A stretch of 7,439 bases of DNA from JBBDSU01 sp040904825 (GTDB taxonomy: Bacteria > Actinomycetota > Nitriliruptoria > Nitriliruptorales > Nitriliruptoraceae). Each line of letters starts with the position of its first letter. The first letter of the stretch is position 1. A program made the translations under genes and the position numbers. Below, piece by piece: positions 1-6,539 of the stretch. The DNA is taken from the NCBI GenBank assembly GCA_040904825.1, contig JBBDSU010000036.1:1-7439 (forward strand), in the 5' to 3' direction. The notes beneath the pieces were generated by a model. That model ran no database searches. It was not told where the DNA came from and saw nothing but the letters and a program-made list of their open reading frames with translations.

Positions 1-24
1 AAGCTTTCCCGGAGTGGCCGATGA
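1..24 (+). CDS. C-terminal tail of an upstream gene, probably the peptide transporter permease (partial)
   Basis: Reading from base 1, the frame runs seven codons (KLSRSGR) to a TGA at 22-24. That TGA overlaps the ATG of the next gene in an ATGA junction. The same ATGA overlap joins the two ATPase genes at 1052-1055, so the arrangement fits a translationally coupled operon. In peptide ABC operons the gene just before the DppD-type ATPase is usually the DppC-type permease, and a basic cytoplasmic tail would suit it. Only eight codons are visible, so the identity rests on gene order alone. Confidence 0.35.
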   Translation, partial: KLSRSGR

Positions 25-1055
25 CTGACGTGATGCAAGCCAGCCCGGCCAAGACGGAGACCGTCATTGAGGTCGCCGACCTCGTGGTGCGCAATCCCGA
101 CCTGACGGCAGTTAAGGGGGTGTCGTTTGCGATCTCTGCTGGAGAGCGCATGGGCATCGTCGGCGAGTCGGGAGCCGGCAAGTCGATGACGGCTTTGGCA
201 CTGATGGGCCTGCTGCCCGACGGGTGGTGGGCGCAGGGTTCCATCATCCACGGCGACGAGGACGTCACGACACTCGGCGATCGGGCGATGTCACGTCGGC
301 GCGGACGCACGATGTCGATGATCTTCCAGGACCCGTTGACGGCACTCGATCCTGTTCGGCGAGTAGGTGTCCAGATCACCGACGTGATCCGACGGCACAC
401 CGATGCATCCAAAGATGCGGCCTACGAGCAGGCGCTGGGTCTCATCAAGCAGATGGACTTGCCGCGGCCTCCCCAGGTGCTGCGCGCTTACCCGCACGAG
501 TTGTCGGGAGGCCAGCGTCAGCGGATCATGATCGCGATGGCCATCTCGTGTTATCCGAGCTTGGTTATTGCCGATGAGCCAACGACCGCGCTGGATGTCA
601 CCGTCCAGAAGAGAGTGCTCAAGATGCTCGACCGCGCGGTCATCGAGCGTGAGTGCGCGCTGTTGATGATCACCCACGACCTGGCGGTCATTGCCGCAAT
701 GTGCGAGACCGTCGCGGTCATGTATGGCGGCAGGATCGTCGAGCAGGGTCCGGTTGAGCAGGTCTTCACCGAGCCCAAGCATCCCTATACCGAGGCGTTG
801 CTGCGTTCACAGCCGACTCTGGACAATATTGACCTCACGGGCGATACACGGCTGCCATCGATTCCTGGCCAGGTGCCGTCGCTTGTCGACATGCCCAGTG
901 GCTGCGCGTTCCGCTCCCGCTGCGACCGCGCGCACGATGCGTGTGAGGAGTTCCCGGCAATGGAAGGGGAGGATCACCTGGTGGCATGTTGGGATCCGGT
1001 CCGGCCGCCGCAGTCCTCTGACAACCCGAATACCTCCGGAGCCTCAGGATCATGA
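21..1055 (+). CDS. dppD: Peptide ABC transporter ATP-binding protein, DppD/OppD type
   Basis: This is one of the two cytoplasmic ATPases that power a dipeptide/oligopeptide importer. In its 344 residues the full ABC motif set is visible: Walker A GESGAGKS at about 48-55 (Lys54), Q-loop Gln103, signature LSGGQ at 161-165, Walker B ending in Asp185-Glu186, and the switch His219. After the ATPase core comes the oligopeptide-transporter C-terminal extension, starting with KHPYTEALL near 253-261. It carries four cysteines (295, 301, 308, 323) of the kind reported to hold a [4Fe-4S] cluster in DppD proteins. The ATG at 21 has GGAG six bases upstream (11-14). The gene overlaps its downstream partner by four bases, implying coupled translation and a heteromeric ATPase pair. 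The substrate (di-, oligopeptide or another solute such as nickel) cannot be read from the ATPase. Confidence 0.93.
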   Translation: MTDVMQASPAKTETVIEVADLVVRNPDLTAVKGVSFAISAGERMGIVGESGAGKSMTALALMGLLPDGWWAQGSIIHGDEDVTTLGDRAMSRRRGRTMSMIFQDPLTALDPVRRVGVQITDVIRRHTDASKDAAYEQALGLIKQMDLPRPPQVLRAYPHELSGGQRQRIMIAMAISCYPSLVIADEPTTALDVTVQKRVLKMLDRAVIERECALLMITHDLAVIAAMCETVAVMYGGRIVEQGPVEQVFTEPKHPYTEALLRSQPTLDNIDLTGDTRLPSIPGQVPSLVDMPSGCAFRSRCDRAHDACEEFPAMEGEDHLVACWDPVRPPQSSDNPNTSGASGS

Positions 1056-1879
1056 CCAACGACGGATCTTCGACTCCAACCTTAGAGGCCATCAAGGCCC
1101 GCCAGGTCTACAAGCTGCCGCGAACGAGCCTGTTCAAGCCGCGCGAAGAGCTTGTCGCCGTGTCCGAAGCGAACGTGCAAGTGAGTCCCGGTGAGGTGCT
1201 GGGCATCGTGGGCGAATCTGGCGGCGGCAAGTCGACGCTGAGCCGCATGCTCGTCGGATACGAGAAGCCGCGGTCCGGCCAGGTGCTGTTCGATGGCATG
1301 GACGTCTGGGAACGCAATGACGTCGAAACACGTCGCGAGATTCGCAGGAAGGTGCAGATCGTCCTGCAGAATCCGCGCATGTCGATGGATCCGCGCAAGC
1401 CAATCGGGCTCTCGCTGCTCGAACCGATGCGTTCGCTGAAAGTCGAAGGCGACTATGAAGCCCGGATCCGTGAAGTGCTGGATCAGGTTGGCATGGGTGA
1501 AGATGCGCTCGAGAAGTATCCCCATCAGTTCTCTGGTGGGCAGATGCAGCGCATCGCCATTGCCCGTGCCCTGGCACCCAATCCGCGGGTGCTGATCGCC
1601 GACGAGCCGGTCAGTGCTCTTGACGTGTCGATCCAGGCGCAGGTCCTGAACCTGCTCAAGGACCTGGTGAACGACCTCGACCTGAGTCTGGTGCTCATCG
1701 CCCATGACCTCGCCGTCGTCGCCTACATGGCGCATGAAGTCATGGTTATGTCAGACGGCGACGTAGTTGAAGTTGGCGACCCTGCAACATTGTTCAATAA
1801 TCCTCAGGCCGAAGCTACCAAGGAACTCGCGGCAGCTGCGTTGACCGTCGAATCAGGATTGCGCGGGGAATCTCTCTGA
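1052..1879 (+). CDS. dppF: Peptide ABC transporter ATP-binding protein, DppF/OppF type, short C terminus
   Basis: This is the second ATPase of the importer. It has 275 residues with Walker A GESGGGKS at 54-61 (Lys60), Q-loop Gln106, signature FSGGQ at 160-164, Walker B LIADEP at 181-186, and switch His218. The N-terminal stretch with a basic insertion before the beta-strand (KLPRTSLFKPRE) is typical of DppF/OppF rather than DppD. DppF proteins usually run past 300 residues and end with an HPYT-plus-cysteine extension. This one stops soon after the ATPase core and has no cysteine cluster, so only its partner keeps that module. The start overlaps the preceding stop (ATGA), with GGAG at 1038-1041 and CAGGA at 1045-1049 as possible ribosome sites. 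It appears to be the last gene of the operon, although no clear terminator with a T-tract follows. Confidence 0.92.
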   Translation: MTNDGSSTPTLEAIKARQVYKLPRTSLFKPREELVAVSEANVQVSPGEVLGIVGESGGGKSTLSRMLVGYEKPRSGQVLFDGMDVWERNDVETRREIRRKVQIVLQNPRMSMDPRKPIGLSLLEPMRSLKVEGDYEARIREVLDQVGMGEDALEKYPHQFSGGQMQRIAIARALAPNPRVLIADEPVSALDVSIQAQVLNLLKDLVNDLDLSLVLIAHDLAVVAYMAHEVMVMSDGDVVEVGDPATLFNNPQAEATKELAAAALTVESGLRGESL

Positions 1880-2258
1880 AGCAGATGCGCCGCTTGACGC
1901 CAGGGCGATAGTCGGGGAGCCAGTTCACGGCCTGCCACTGTCGACTGGTCGCTCGCTGGCTACGGCGGCGGGGGTAGCGCGGGTGTGGGTGTCCTTGACT
2001 ACTTCAACAACCAGATCATCGCGGGTGAACCGACCCTTGAGCCTCGGATCGTTCCGACGCCTGTGCGCTTGCCTCTGCCCGTCTGGCTGAACGGCATCTT
2101 GGGGGCCCCACATGGGGACGCATCGATGATGAGACGCTGACATCCGTAGCGTGGTCATTCCATTCACTCGGCCGACGGGGTATCTTCGTATGACGATGGT
2201 GTAGTTGCACCGTGGTAATTCATCTGCGACGCTTGCGGGTGACGAGGAGACACAGTTC
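1880..2258. other. Non-genic interval with an unassigned open frame
   Basis: No confident gene lies in these 379 bases. The most protein-like stretch is the plus-strand frame open from 1898 to the TGA at 2138-2140. It has 80 codons and G/C-rich third positions, but its only reasonable start is a GTG at 1985 with no ribosome site. Part of it reads DYFNNQIIAGEPTLEP, which looks like real protein but which I cannot assign to a family. It may be the remnant of a decayed gene. A minus-strand frame (1925-2260) is also open but looks like a shadow. The last 100 bases must contain the promoter of the DUF3263 gene. TATCTT at 2181-2186 is a possible -10, but I see no good -35. Confidence 0.4.
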
Positions 2259-2546
2259 ATGGCGCCTTTCCACGATGGTGACGCGGATACTTCGGGGCTC
2301 GACGAGCGTTCCCGCCAGATCCTCGATTTCGAACGAGAATGGTGGCGTCACGCTGGGGCAAAGGAACTGGCGGTCCGCGAATATTTCGACCTGTCGCCGA
2401 CCCGCTATTACCAGCTGCTGAACCGCGTCATCGACGACGAGTCGGCGGTTGCCTACGACCCGATGCTCGTCAAGCGACTGCGACGGATGCGCGCCGCCCG
2501 GCAACGCCAGCGCGCTGCTCGTCGCGTCGGTGCCGATGCTCGCTGA
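2259..2546 (+). CDS. DUF3263 family protein, small HTH-like actinobacterial protein
   Basis: A 95-residue protein whose centre matches the DUF3263 family. The family signature is seen as ILDFEREWWRHAG (about 21-33), then a helix-turn-helix-like segment EYFDLSPTRYYQLLNRVID (41-59) and a strongly basic tail (KRLRRMRAARQRQRAARR). The segment with SPTRYYQLLN resembles the recognition part of a sigma-factor-like or MerR-like HTH, so DNA binding is a fair inference. No target is known to me. I place the start at ATG 2259 because GAGGAGA (2244-2250) sits eight bases upstream; a TTG at 2205 would add 18 residues that the family core does not need. The next gene starts about 20 bases downstream, so the two are very likely co-transcribed. 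The same order occurs in M. tuberculosis (Rv0430-Rv0431). Confidence 0.85.
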   Translation: MAPFHDGDADTSGLDERSRQILDFEREWWRHAGAKELAVREYFDLSPTRYYQLLNRVIDDESAVAYDPMLVKRLRRMRAARQRQRAARRVGADAR

Positions 2547-2566
2547 CTCGATGAGGTGAGGTGCGA

Positions 2567-3127
2567 GTGGAGCGCTGGCGTAGCGAACAGGCGAGTGCTT
2601 CCACTGCGCTGATCCGCAACCTCGCGGCGGGACTTGGTCTCGTGCTTGTGGTAGGGGCGGCTTTTGCGCTGCTGGGGACACGCGAGTTGCCTGACGGGTC
2701 TGCGACAAACGGCGGCGAATCTGCGGAGCCGGGTGACCCCGGTGGCGAGTCAGACGCGCCTGCCGAGGAACAAGACCCAACTCCCGAGGCTCCCATCGTT
2801 CCTGAAGAGACCGAGCCTGAGGAGCCTGAGGACACCAGGATTTCGCCGGAAAGCATCACCGTGCAGGTCCTTGACGGCTACCAGCAAGACGGGGGCGATG
2901 CCGCCGGGGCCGTGACCGCTGAATTGCGCGAGCTTGGCTATCAAGTGGTGGCAGAGAATCCTGCGATCGCTTACGAGATCACCACGGTGTTATGGACGGA
3001 AGGCAACGAGGACGCTGCCCGCCAGCTTGCCGAAGACATCGGTGCAACAGAGGTTCGTGAACAACCCGGCAACCTGTCGGCGCAAGTGACGGTCCACGTG
3101 GTCGTCGGCGCTGACCGGGCGAGCTAG
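2567..3127 (+). CDS. LytR_C-domain single-pass membrane protein, VirR-like
   Basis: A 186-residue protein with a short cytoplasmic N terminus, one transmembrane helix at about 18-37 (LAAGLGLVLVVGAAFALLG), and a long acidic Pro/Glu/Gly-rich linker (about 40-92). A C-terminal LytR_C domain follows (about 97-181), beginning ITVQVLDGYQQDGG and containing a repeated alpha/beta pattern. The C-terminal domain should lie outside the membrane, with the linker reaching into the cell wall. LytR_C domains are found fused to LCP cell-wall ligases and alone, as in M. tuberculosis VirR (Rv0431), which is linked to envelope integrity and vesicle release; a similar wall-associated role is inferred here. I prefer GTG 2567 over GTG 2561 because GAGGTGAG (2553-2560) then lies at normal spacing. 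The gene ends 18 bases from the oppositely directed response-regulator gene. Confidence 0.82.
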   Translation: MERWRSEQASASTALIRNLAAGLGLVLVVGAAFALLGTRELPDGSATNGGESAEPGDPGGESDAPAEEQDPTPEAPIVPEETEPEEPEDTRISPESITVQVLDGYQQDGGDAAGAVTAELRELGYQVVAENPAIAYEITTVLWTEGNEDAARQLAEDIGATEVREQPGNLSAQVTVHVVVGADRAS

Positions 3128-3145
3128 AACGGGCGTCGCACCAGT

Positions 3146-3589
3146 TCAAGAATCGCGCAGCATCTGCAACTTTTCGAGGATCATCTGCCGACGTCGTTCT
3201 TCTTCCTCGGGACCTGTGGCCAGCACATCCTGCAGAACCTGTGAGAGCGCCAGGGGCGAGAAGGGCTTGGTGATGTAGTCCGCGGCACCTTCGGACCATC
3301 CGCGGATCTGATCCTGATCTTGCACGCGTGCGGTCAGCATCACGATGGGGATCTCTCGGAGGTCTTCGTCAGCCTTGGCTGCCCGCAGGACTTCCCACCC
3401 GTTGAGCTTCGGCATCATCACGTCGAGCAGGACGATGTCGGGGCGATCTGAGCGCATCTGTTCCAGCGCTTCTTCGCCGTCGGCGGCTTCGGTAACGCGG
3501 TAGCCCTCGAACTCGAGATTGACGCGGCACAGCAACAAGACATCGGGCTCGTCGTCGACCACGAGGACCTTGGGACCCTCAGCCATCAT
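3146..3589 (-). CDS. Single-domain response regulator (CheY-like receiver)
   Basis: A 147-residue protein made almost wholly of one receiver domain. The acidic pair Asp12-Asp13, phospho-acceptor Asp56 (in VLLDVMMPKLNGWEVL), Thr86 (in MLTAR) and Lys108 (in ITKPFSP) are all present, so it should be phosphorylatable. After the domain (ends about 122) there is only a charged helix of about 25 residues, EEEERRRQMILEKLQML, that may form a coiled coil. No DNA-binding or enzymatic output domain is present, so it probably acts through protein-protein contact or in a phosphorelay. No histidine kinase lies in the window. Two ATGs are adjacent (3589 and 3586); AGGA upstream fits the second slightly better. 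It is transcribed in the same direction as gpgS but about 200 bases away, so it may have its own promoter. Confidence 0.9.
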   Translation of the reverse strand: MMAEGPKVLVVDDEPDVLLLCRVNLEFEGYRVTEAADGEEALEQMRSDRPDIVLLDVMMPKLNGWEVLRAAKADEDLREIPIVMLTARVQDQDQIRGWSEGAADYITKPFSPLALSQVLQDVLATGPEEEERRRQMILEKLQMLRDS

Positions 3590-3789
3590 CGTCCTGTCGC
3601 GCTTCTCGTGAAATCTGACGTTTCGGCTTCGCCAACGCGATTTACCGTACCGTTTCGATCGCCACGATTCACCGTCAATAAGGGTGATCGAGTCTCACTT
3701 GGTGCAATGTCGTGGTGCAACGTAGCGCCATGACCTGCCGTTGTGACGTGGCAAGGTTGTGCTGTCGACGGTGTGATCGGCAGGCATGG
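3590..3789. other. Intergenic region upstream of the response regulator
   Basis: This 200-base gap separates the gpgS stop from the response-regulator start, both on the minus strand. On the minus strand a TTGACG (about 3672-3677) is the best -35-like hexamer, but no -10 stands at 16-19 bases from it. TACGGT lies about 23 bases away, which is too far for a confident promoter. A short direct repeat sits further upstream (3700-3720). I see no tRNA, no terminator with a T-run and no open frame with coding character. Confidence 0.4.
3700..3720. repeat. Direct repeat TGGTGCAA, 13-base period
   Basis: TGGTGCAA occurs at 3700-3707 and again at 3713-3720, with similar flanking bases (ATGTCG and CGTAGC), giving two near copies of a 13-base unit. 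On the minus strand the copies read TTGCACCA and lie upstream of the response-regulator gene. Tandem sites at 10-13 base spacing can be operators for dimeric regulators, but chance is possible for eight bases. Confidence 0.35.
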
Positions 3790-4752
3790 TCAGCGGCGGG
3801 CGCGCCATGAGGCAAGTGGGGGGCGTTCGGCGATCGTCACCTGATGGTGGTTAAGCGCCAAGGTGCCGTCGGCGGCCCGCACCGGCTGCATGAGCGCGGT
3901 GGCCATCGCCTCGCTCAGTACCAGCCTGCCCTGACGTTCAAGCCGGCCAACCGCTACAGCCAAGATTTCGGCCGACATTCGTCCGAGTGCTTCGAGAGGC
4001 TGATGGATGTGCGTGCGACTGCCGAGATCGACTTGGACGATGCTGTCCGGGCCACGTCGCTCAGCGATGTCAACGAGCATGGCGAGCTCCACGCCGTAGC
4101 CGCAGACGAACGGCAGTTCTTCCAGCAGCTCGCGACGACCGGCGTACTCGCCAGAGAGCGGTTGGGCAAGCCAGGACAGCTCCGGCCAGAATGCGGCGAT
4201 CAGGGGTCGGGCGAGAAGTTCGGTGACCCGGCCTCCACCGGATGGGGCCACCGTGTCGCCGAGGCGGAATGGCCGGTCGTAGGTGGCCTTGGTGAACGCG
4301 ATTGTCTCGTCGGTGAGCAACGGGCCGACGAGACCGATGACGAACCGTTCGTCCATATCGACAATGTCTGCGTCAATGAAAACAATGATGTCGCCGGAAC
4401 TGGCCGCCAGCCCCTTCCACAAGGCTTCGCCTTTGCCCGGCCGGGTTCCCGATCCCGGCAGGACATCGGATTGGCGCACGACCTGGGCGCCAGCGGCGTC
4501 GGCAAGCTCGGCGGTGCGGTCGGTGGAATCGGCGTCCACCACCAGGATCTCGTCAATGAGCCCTACGTCATCGACGAGTGCCTTCACCAACGTTGCCACC
4601 ACGGTGCCGACCGTGGCTTCTTCATTGAGCGCAGGAATGACGACCGAGATGGTGGTGTTGGATGCGCGCTTGAAGCCAGCCAGCGCCGAGAGATCGAAAT
4701 CGGCGTGGTGGCGGGTGAGAGAATTGAACCGATCGACCGGTTGCGAGGGCAC
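3790..4752 (-). CDS. gpgS: Glucosyl-3-phosphoglycerate synthase
   Basis: A GT-A fold glycosyltransferase that transfers glucose from UDP- or GDP-glucose to 3-phosphoglycerate. The product, glucosyl-3-phosphoglycerate, is the precursor of glucosylglycerate and, in mycobacteria, of methylglucose lipopolysaccharide. Numbered from GTG 4752, the 320 residues show the nucleotide-sugar motif PALNEE (40-45), DADSTDRT (73-80), PGKGEALW (105-112) and the metal-binding DAD (127-129). They also show GRVT (174-177, which binds the acceptor phosphate in the M. tuberculosis enzyme), QPLSGEYAGRREL, YGVEL with Glu222, and SRTH with Arg246 and His248 in the position of the catalytic Arg/His. Length matches the family (about 320). 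A TTG at 4803 would add 17 residues but has no ribosome site. GTG 4752 has GGAG six bases upstream, so I choose it. No GpgP phosphatase is in the window. Confidence 0.9.
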   Translation of the reverse strand: MPSQPVDRFNSLTRHHADFDLSALAGFKRASNTTISVVIPALNEEATVGTVVATLVKALVDDVGLIDEILVVDADSTDRTAELADAAGAQVVRQSDVLPGSGTRPGKGEALWKGLAASSGDIIVFIDADIVDMDERFVIGLVGPLLTDETIAFTKATYDRPFRLGDTVAPSGGGRVTELLARPLIAAFWPELSWLAQPLSGEYAGRRELLEELPFVCGYGVELAMLVDIAERRGPDSIVQVDLGSRTHIHQPLEALGRMSAEILAVAVGRLERQGRLVLSEAMATALMQPVRAADGTLALNHHQVTIAERPPLASWRARR

Positions 4753-4937
4753 GCTGATCTCCGGAATGTCGGGGCGCGGAGCAGGCGCCCGGCGGTGATG
4801 CAAGGTCAGGGTACGGCGTCGGTGGCGCCTCCACCTTGCCGTCCACCAACTGTTCGAAGCTACGCCGCATGCGGACTGATGCCGCCGTCAGCGATATGCC
4901 GGCGCGATGACCTCGCGCGCTGATTGGCCGATTGGGT

Positions 4938-4966
4938 TTGAACTACGGCGAGGAGCATGGCATCCT
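4938..4966 (+). promoter_or_regulatory. Likely promoter of the riboswitch-thrC-cysO transcript
   Basis: TTGAAC (4938-4943) and CATCCT (4961-4966) are separated by 17 bases and match the -35 and -10 consensus reasonably. The predicted start, about 4973, is a few bases before the first riboswitch stem (from 4978), exactly where a riboswitch leader should begin. That placement is the main support. Confidence 0.5.
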
Positions 4967-4977
4967 GATGGCACTGG

Positions 4978-5106
4978 TTGCTCATCCAGAGAGGTGGAGG
5001 GCTCGGGCCCGCTGAAACCTCGGCAACCCCCGCTCGTGGCCGATGTGGCTCACGGGGGGAAGGTGCCAAACCCGGACCCGTCGGAGACGGCGTGGTCGAT
5101 GAGCGT
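4978..5106 (+). promoter_or_regulatory. SAM-I (S-box) riboswitch aptamer
   Basis: The conserved SAM-I core can be followed in order. P1 is formed by GCTCATC (4980-4986) and its exact complement GATGAGC (5098-5104). The AGAGAGGTGGAGGG block follows at 4988-5001, then GGGCCCGCTGAAACC and CGGCAACC ending at about 5028. P3 is made by CCCCCG and CGGGGG (about 5026-5059). Next are the AGGTGCCAA motif at 5061-5069 and a P4 hairpin CCGTC-GGA-GACGG (5078-5090). All four helices and the ligand-pocket blocks match the family, so S-adenosylmethionine binding is expected, with expression of the downstream genes lowered when SAM is plentiful. The first downstream gene begins 112 bases after the aptamer. 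Confidence 0.93.
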
Positions 5107-5218
5107 GGGTCGCGTCGACCCCTCTTCATCCTCCACCTCGTCGTCGATGGTGGATGTCGTCCGTAGATAACGGTGACATCGCTGCCTTAGGGCGGGACGA
5201 TGAGGACAGGAGAGATGC
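5107..5218 (+). promoter_or_regulatory. Riboswitch expression platform
   Basis: Two structures are visible between aptamer and start codon. A six-base-pair hairpin GGGTCG-CGT-CGACCC (5107-5121) directly follows P1, but the bases after it (CCTCTTCATCC) are not a T-tract. A longer pairing joins CCTCGTCGTC (5136-5145) to GACGATGAGG (5196-5205), ten pairs with one G-U. It ends just before the ribosome site AGGAGAG (5208-5214). The 3' strand GATGAGG resembles the 3' strand of P1 (GATGAGC), which may allow exchange of partners. Translation control is slightly more likely than classical termination, but the mechanism is inferred only. Confidence 0.4.
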
Positions 5219-6469
5219 ATGGTCGCCGATGTGATCGTTGCCAAATCCAACATCACCCACTTGCAGTGCCGCGAATGTGGCGCCACCGAAGATGTGGGTG
5301 TCCAGCATGTCTGCGGAATGTGTTTCGGGCCCATGGAGCTGGCCTACGACGCTGACCGCATCGCCGCGCGGGTCAGTCGTGCCGCAATCGAAGCGGGCCC
5401 AAGATCGGTGTGGCGCTACGAAGAACTCCTCCCCAATGTCGGCGATGAGTTTCGCGTTGACCTGGGGACGGGCTTTTCGCCGTTGCGGCCTGCGCCACGG
5501 CTGGCCGCACGTCTGGGTCTCAAAGATCTGTGGCTGAAAGACGACACGCGCAATCCATCAGGGTCATTCAAGGACCGCGTGGTGACGATGGCGATCTCGG
5601 CTGCGCGGTGGCTCGGTCTTGACACGATCGCCTGTGCCTCGACCGGCAACCTCGCGGGGTCGGTATCAGCCCATGCCGCGGCGGTCGGCATGCCCGCCTA
5701 CGTGTTTATCCCGCGCACGCTTGAGCGCGCCAAGATCATCGGTGCAGCGGTCTACGGAGCCAACGTGGTCGCCGTCGACGGCAACTACGACGATGTGAAC
5801 CGTTTGTGTGCCGAGGTGGCTGATACACGGGGCTGGGGGTTCGTCAACGTCAACCTGCGGCCGTTTTACGCCGAGGGCTCCAAGACCATCGGGTTCGAGA
5901 TCGCCGAGCAGCTCGGATGGCAGTTCCCCGACCACGTTGTCGCACCGATCGCCTCAGGCGCGATGTACGTCAAGATCCACAAGGCATTCAACGAATTGCG
6001 CGATTACGGCCTGGTGGATGGTGACATCCCCAGGATTAGTGGTGCGCAAGCCACCGGCTGTTCACCGGTTGCAGAAGCGTTCGTCAACGGTGCTACCGAG
6101 GTCAAGCCGCAGCGCCCTGACACGATCGCTCGTTCGCTGGCGATCGGCAACCCGGCCGATGGCTACTACGCCTTGCAGGTAGCGGCGAAGACCGGTGGGG
6201 TCATCGGCCACGTCCCCGACGACGAGATCGTGGCGGGCATGCGCTTGCTGGCCGAGACCGAAGGCATCTTTGCTGAGACTGCTGGCGGCGTGACCGTCGC
6301 AAACCTGGCGAGGTTCGCTGCCGAAGGCAAGATTCAGCCTGACGAGCGGGTGGTCGCGGTGATCTCGGGCAACGGTTACAAGACGCTCGATGCGCTCGAA
6401 GCCGACACCGGTCCGACCTTTGAGGTTGCGCCGTCGCTGGATGCCTTCGAAGCAGCGATCGCCAGGTAG
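5219..6469 (+). CDS. thrC: Threonine-synthase-like PLP enzyme with zinc ribbon; possible homocysteine synthase
   Basis: A fold-type II pyridoxal-phosphate enzyme of 416 residues. An N-terminal zinc ribbon (Cys17, Cys20, Cys32, Cys35) precedes the catalytic part. The PLP lysine is Lys118 in NPSGSFKDR (112-120), and STGN (141-144) is the substrate/PLP loop. The family is threonine synthase, which converts O-phosphohomoserine to threonine. Several loops differ from housekeeping ThrC as I recall it from M. tuberculosis. Where that enzyme has PVGNAGNI this one has PIASGAMY (243-250), and where it has EPASAA this one has ETAGGV (353-358). The gene follows a SAM riboswitch and precedes a CysO-like sulfur carrier, which fits sulfur or methionine metabolism better than threonine supply. 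A role as carrier-dependent homocysteine synthase is therefore proposed but unproven; ordinary threonine synthase remains the fallback. Start ATG 5219 has AGGAG six bases upstream. Confidence 0.85.
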   Translation: MVADVIVAKSNITHLQCRECGATEDVGVQHVCGMCFGPMELAYDADRIAARVSRAAIEAGPRSVWRYEELLPNVGDEFRVDLGTGFSPLRPAPRLAARLGLKDLWLKDDTRNPSGSFKDRVVTMAISAARWLGLDTIACASTGNLAGSVSAHAAAVGMPAYVFIPRTLERAKIIGAAVYGANVVAVDGNYDDVNRLCAEVADTRGWGFVNVNLRPFYAEGSKTIGFEIAEQLGWQFPDHVVAPIASGAMYVKIHKAFNELRDYGLVDGDIPRISGAQATGCSPVAEAFVNGATEVKPQRPDTIARSLAIGNPADGYYALQVAAKTGGVIGHVPDDEIVAGMRLLAETEGIFAETAGGVTVANLARFAAEGKIQPDERVVAVISGNGYKTLDALEADTGPTFEVAPSLDAFEAAIAR

Positions 6470-6539
6470 TCCTGCCCCCGACGAATTTGCGCCGTGCCGC
6501 GATCCCGGCCCGCGCACGACAACAGTGAGGAGCCGAAAC

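Noticed and set aside
2205..2258. TTG start giving an 18-residue longer DUF3263 protein
   Set aside because: ATG 2259 has GAGGAGA at ideal spacing, and the added residues are outside the family core.
1925..2260. Minus-strand open frame of 111 codons in the 1880-2258 gap
   Set aside because: Arg-rich, unrecognised translation, no clear ribosome site, and it overlaps the well-supported start region of the DUF3263 gene.
3844..4923. Long plus-strand open frame (359 codons) opposite gpgS
   Set aside because: It is the antisense shadow of gpgS, which has every family motif; the translation has no recognisable domain and high-GC DNA often opens long antisense frames.
5107..5121. Hairpin after the riboswitch as an intrinsic terminator
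   Set aside because: The stem is good but is followed by mixed pyrimidines rather than a run of T, so I list it only as part of the expression platform.
6390..6539. N-terminal extension of the sulfur carrier by 50 codons
   Set aside because: The extension overlaps the end of the ThrC-like gene in another frame, has no family similarity, and GTG 6540 has a strong ribosome site.
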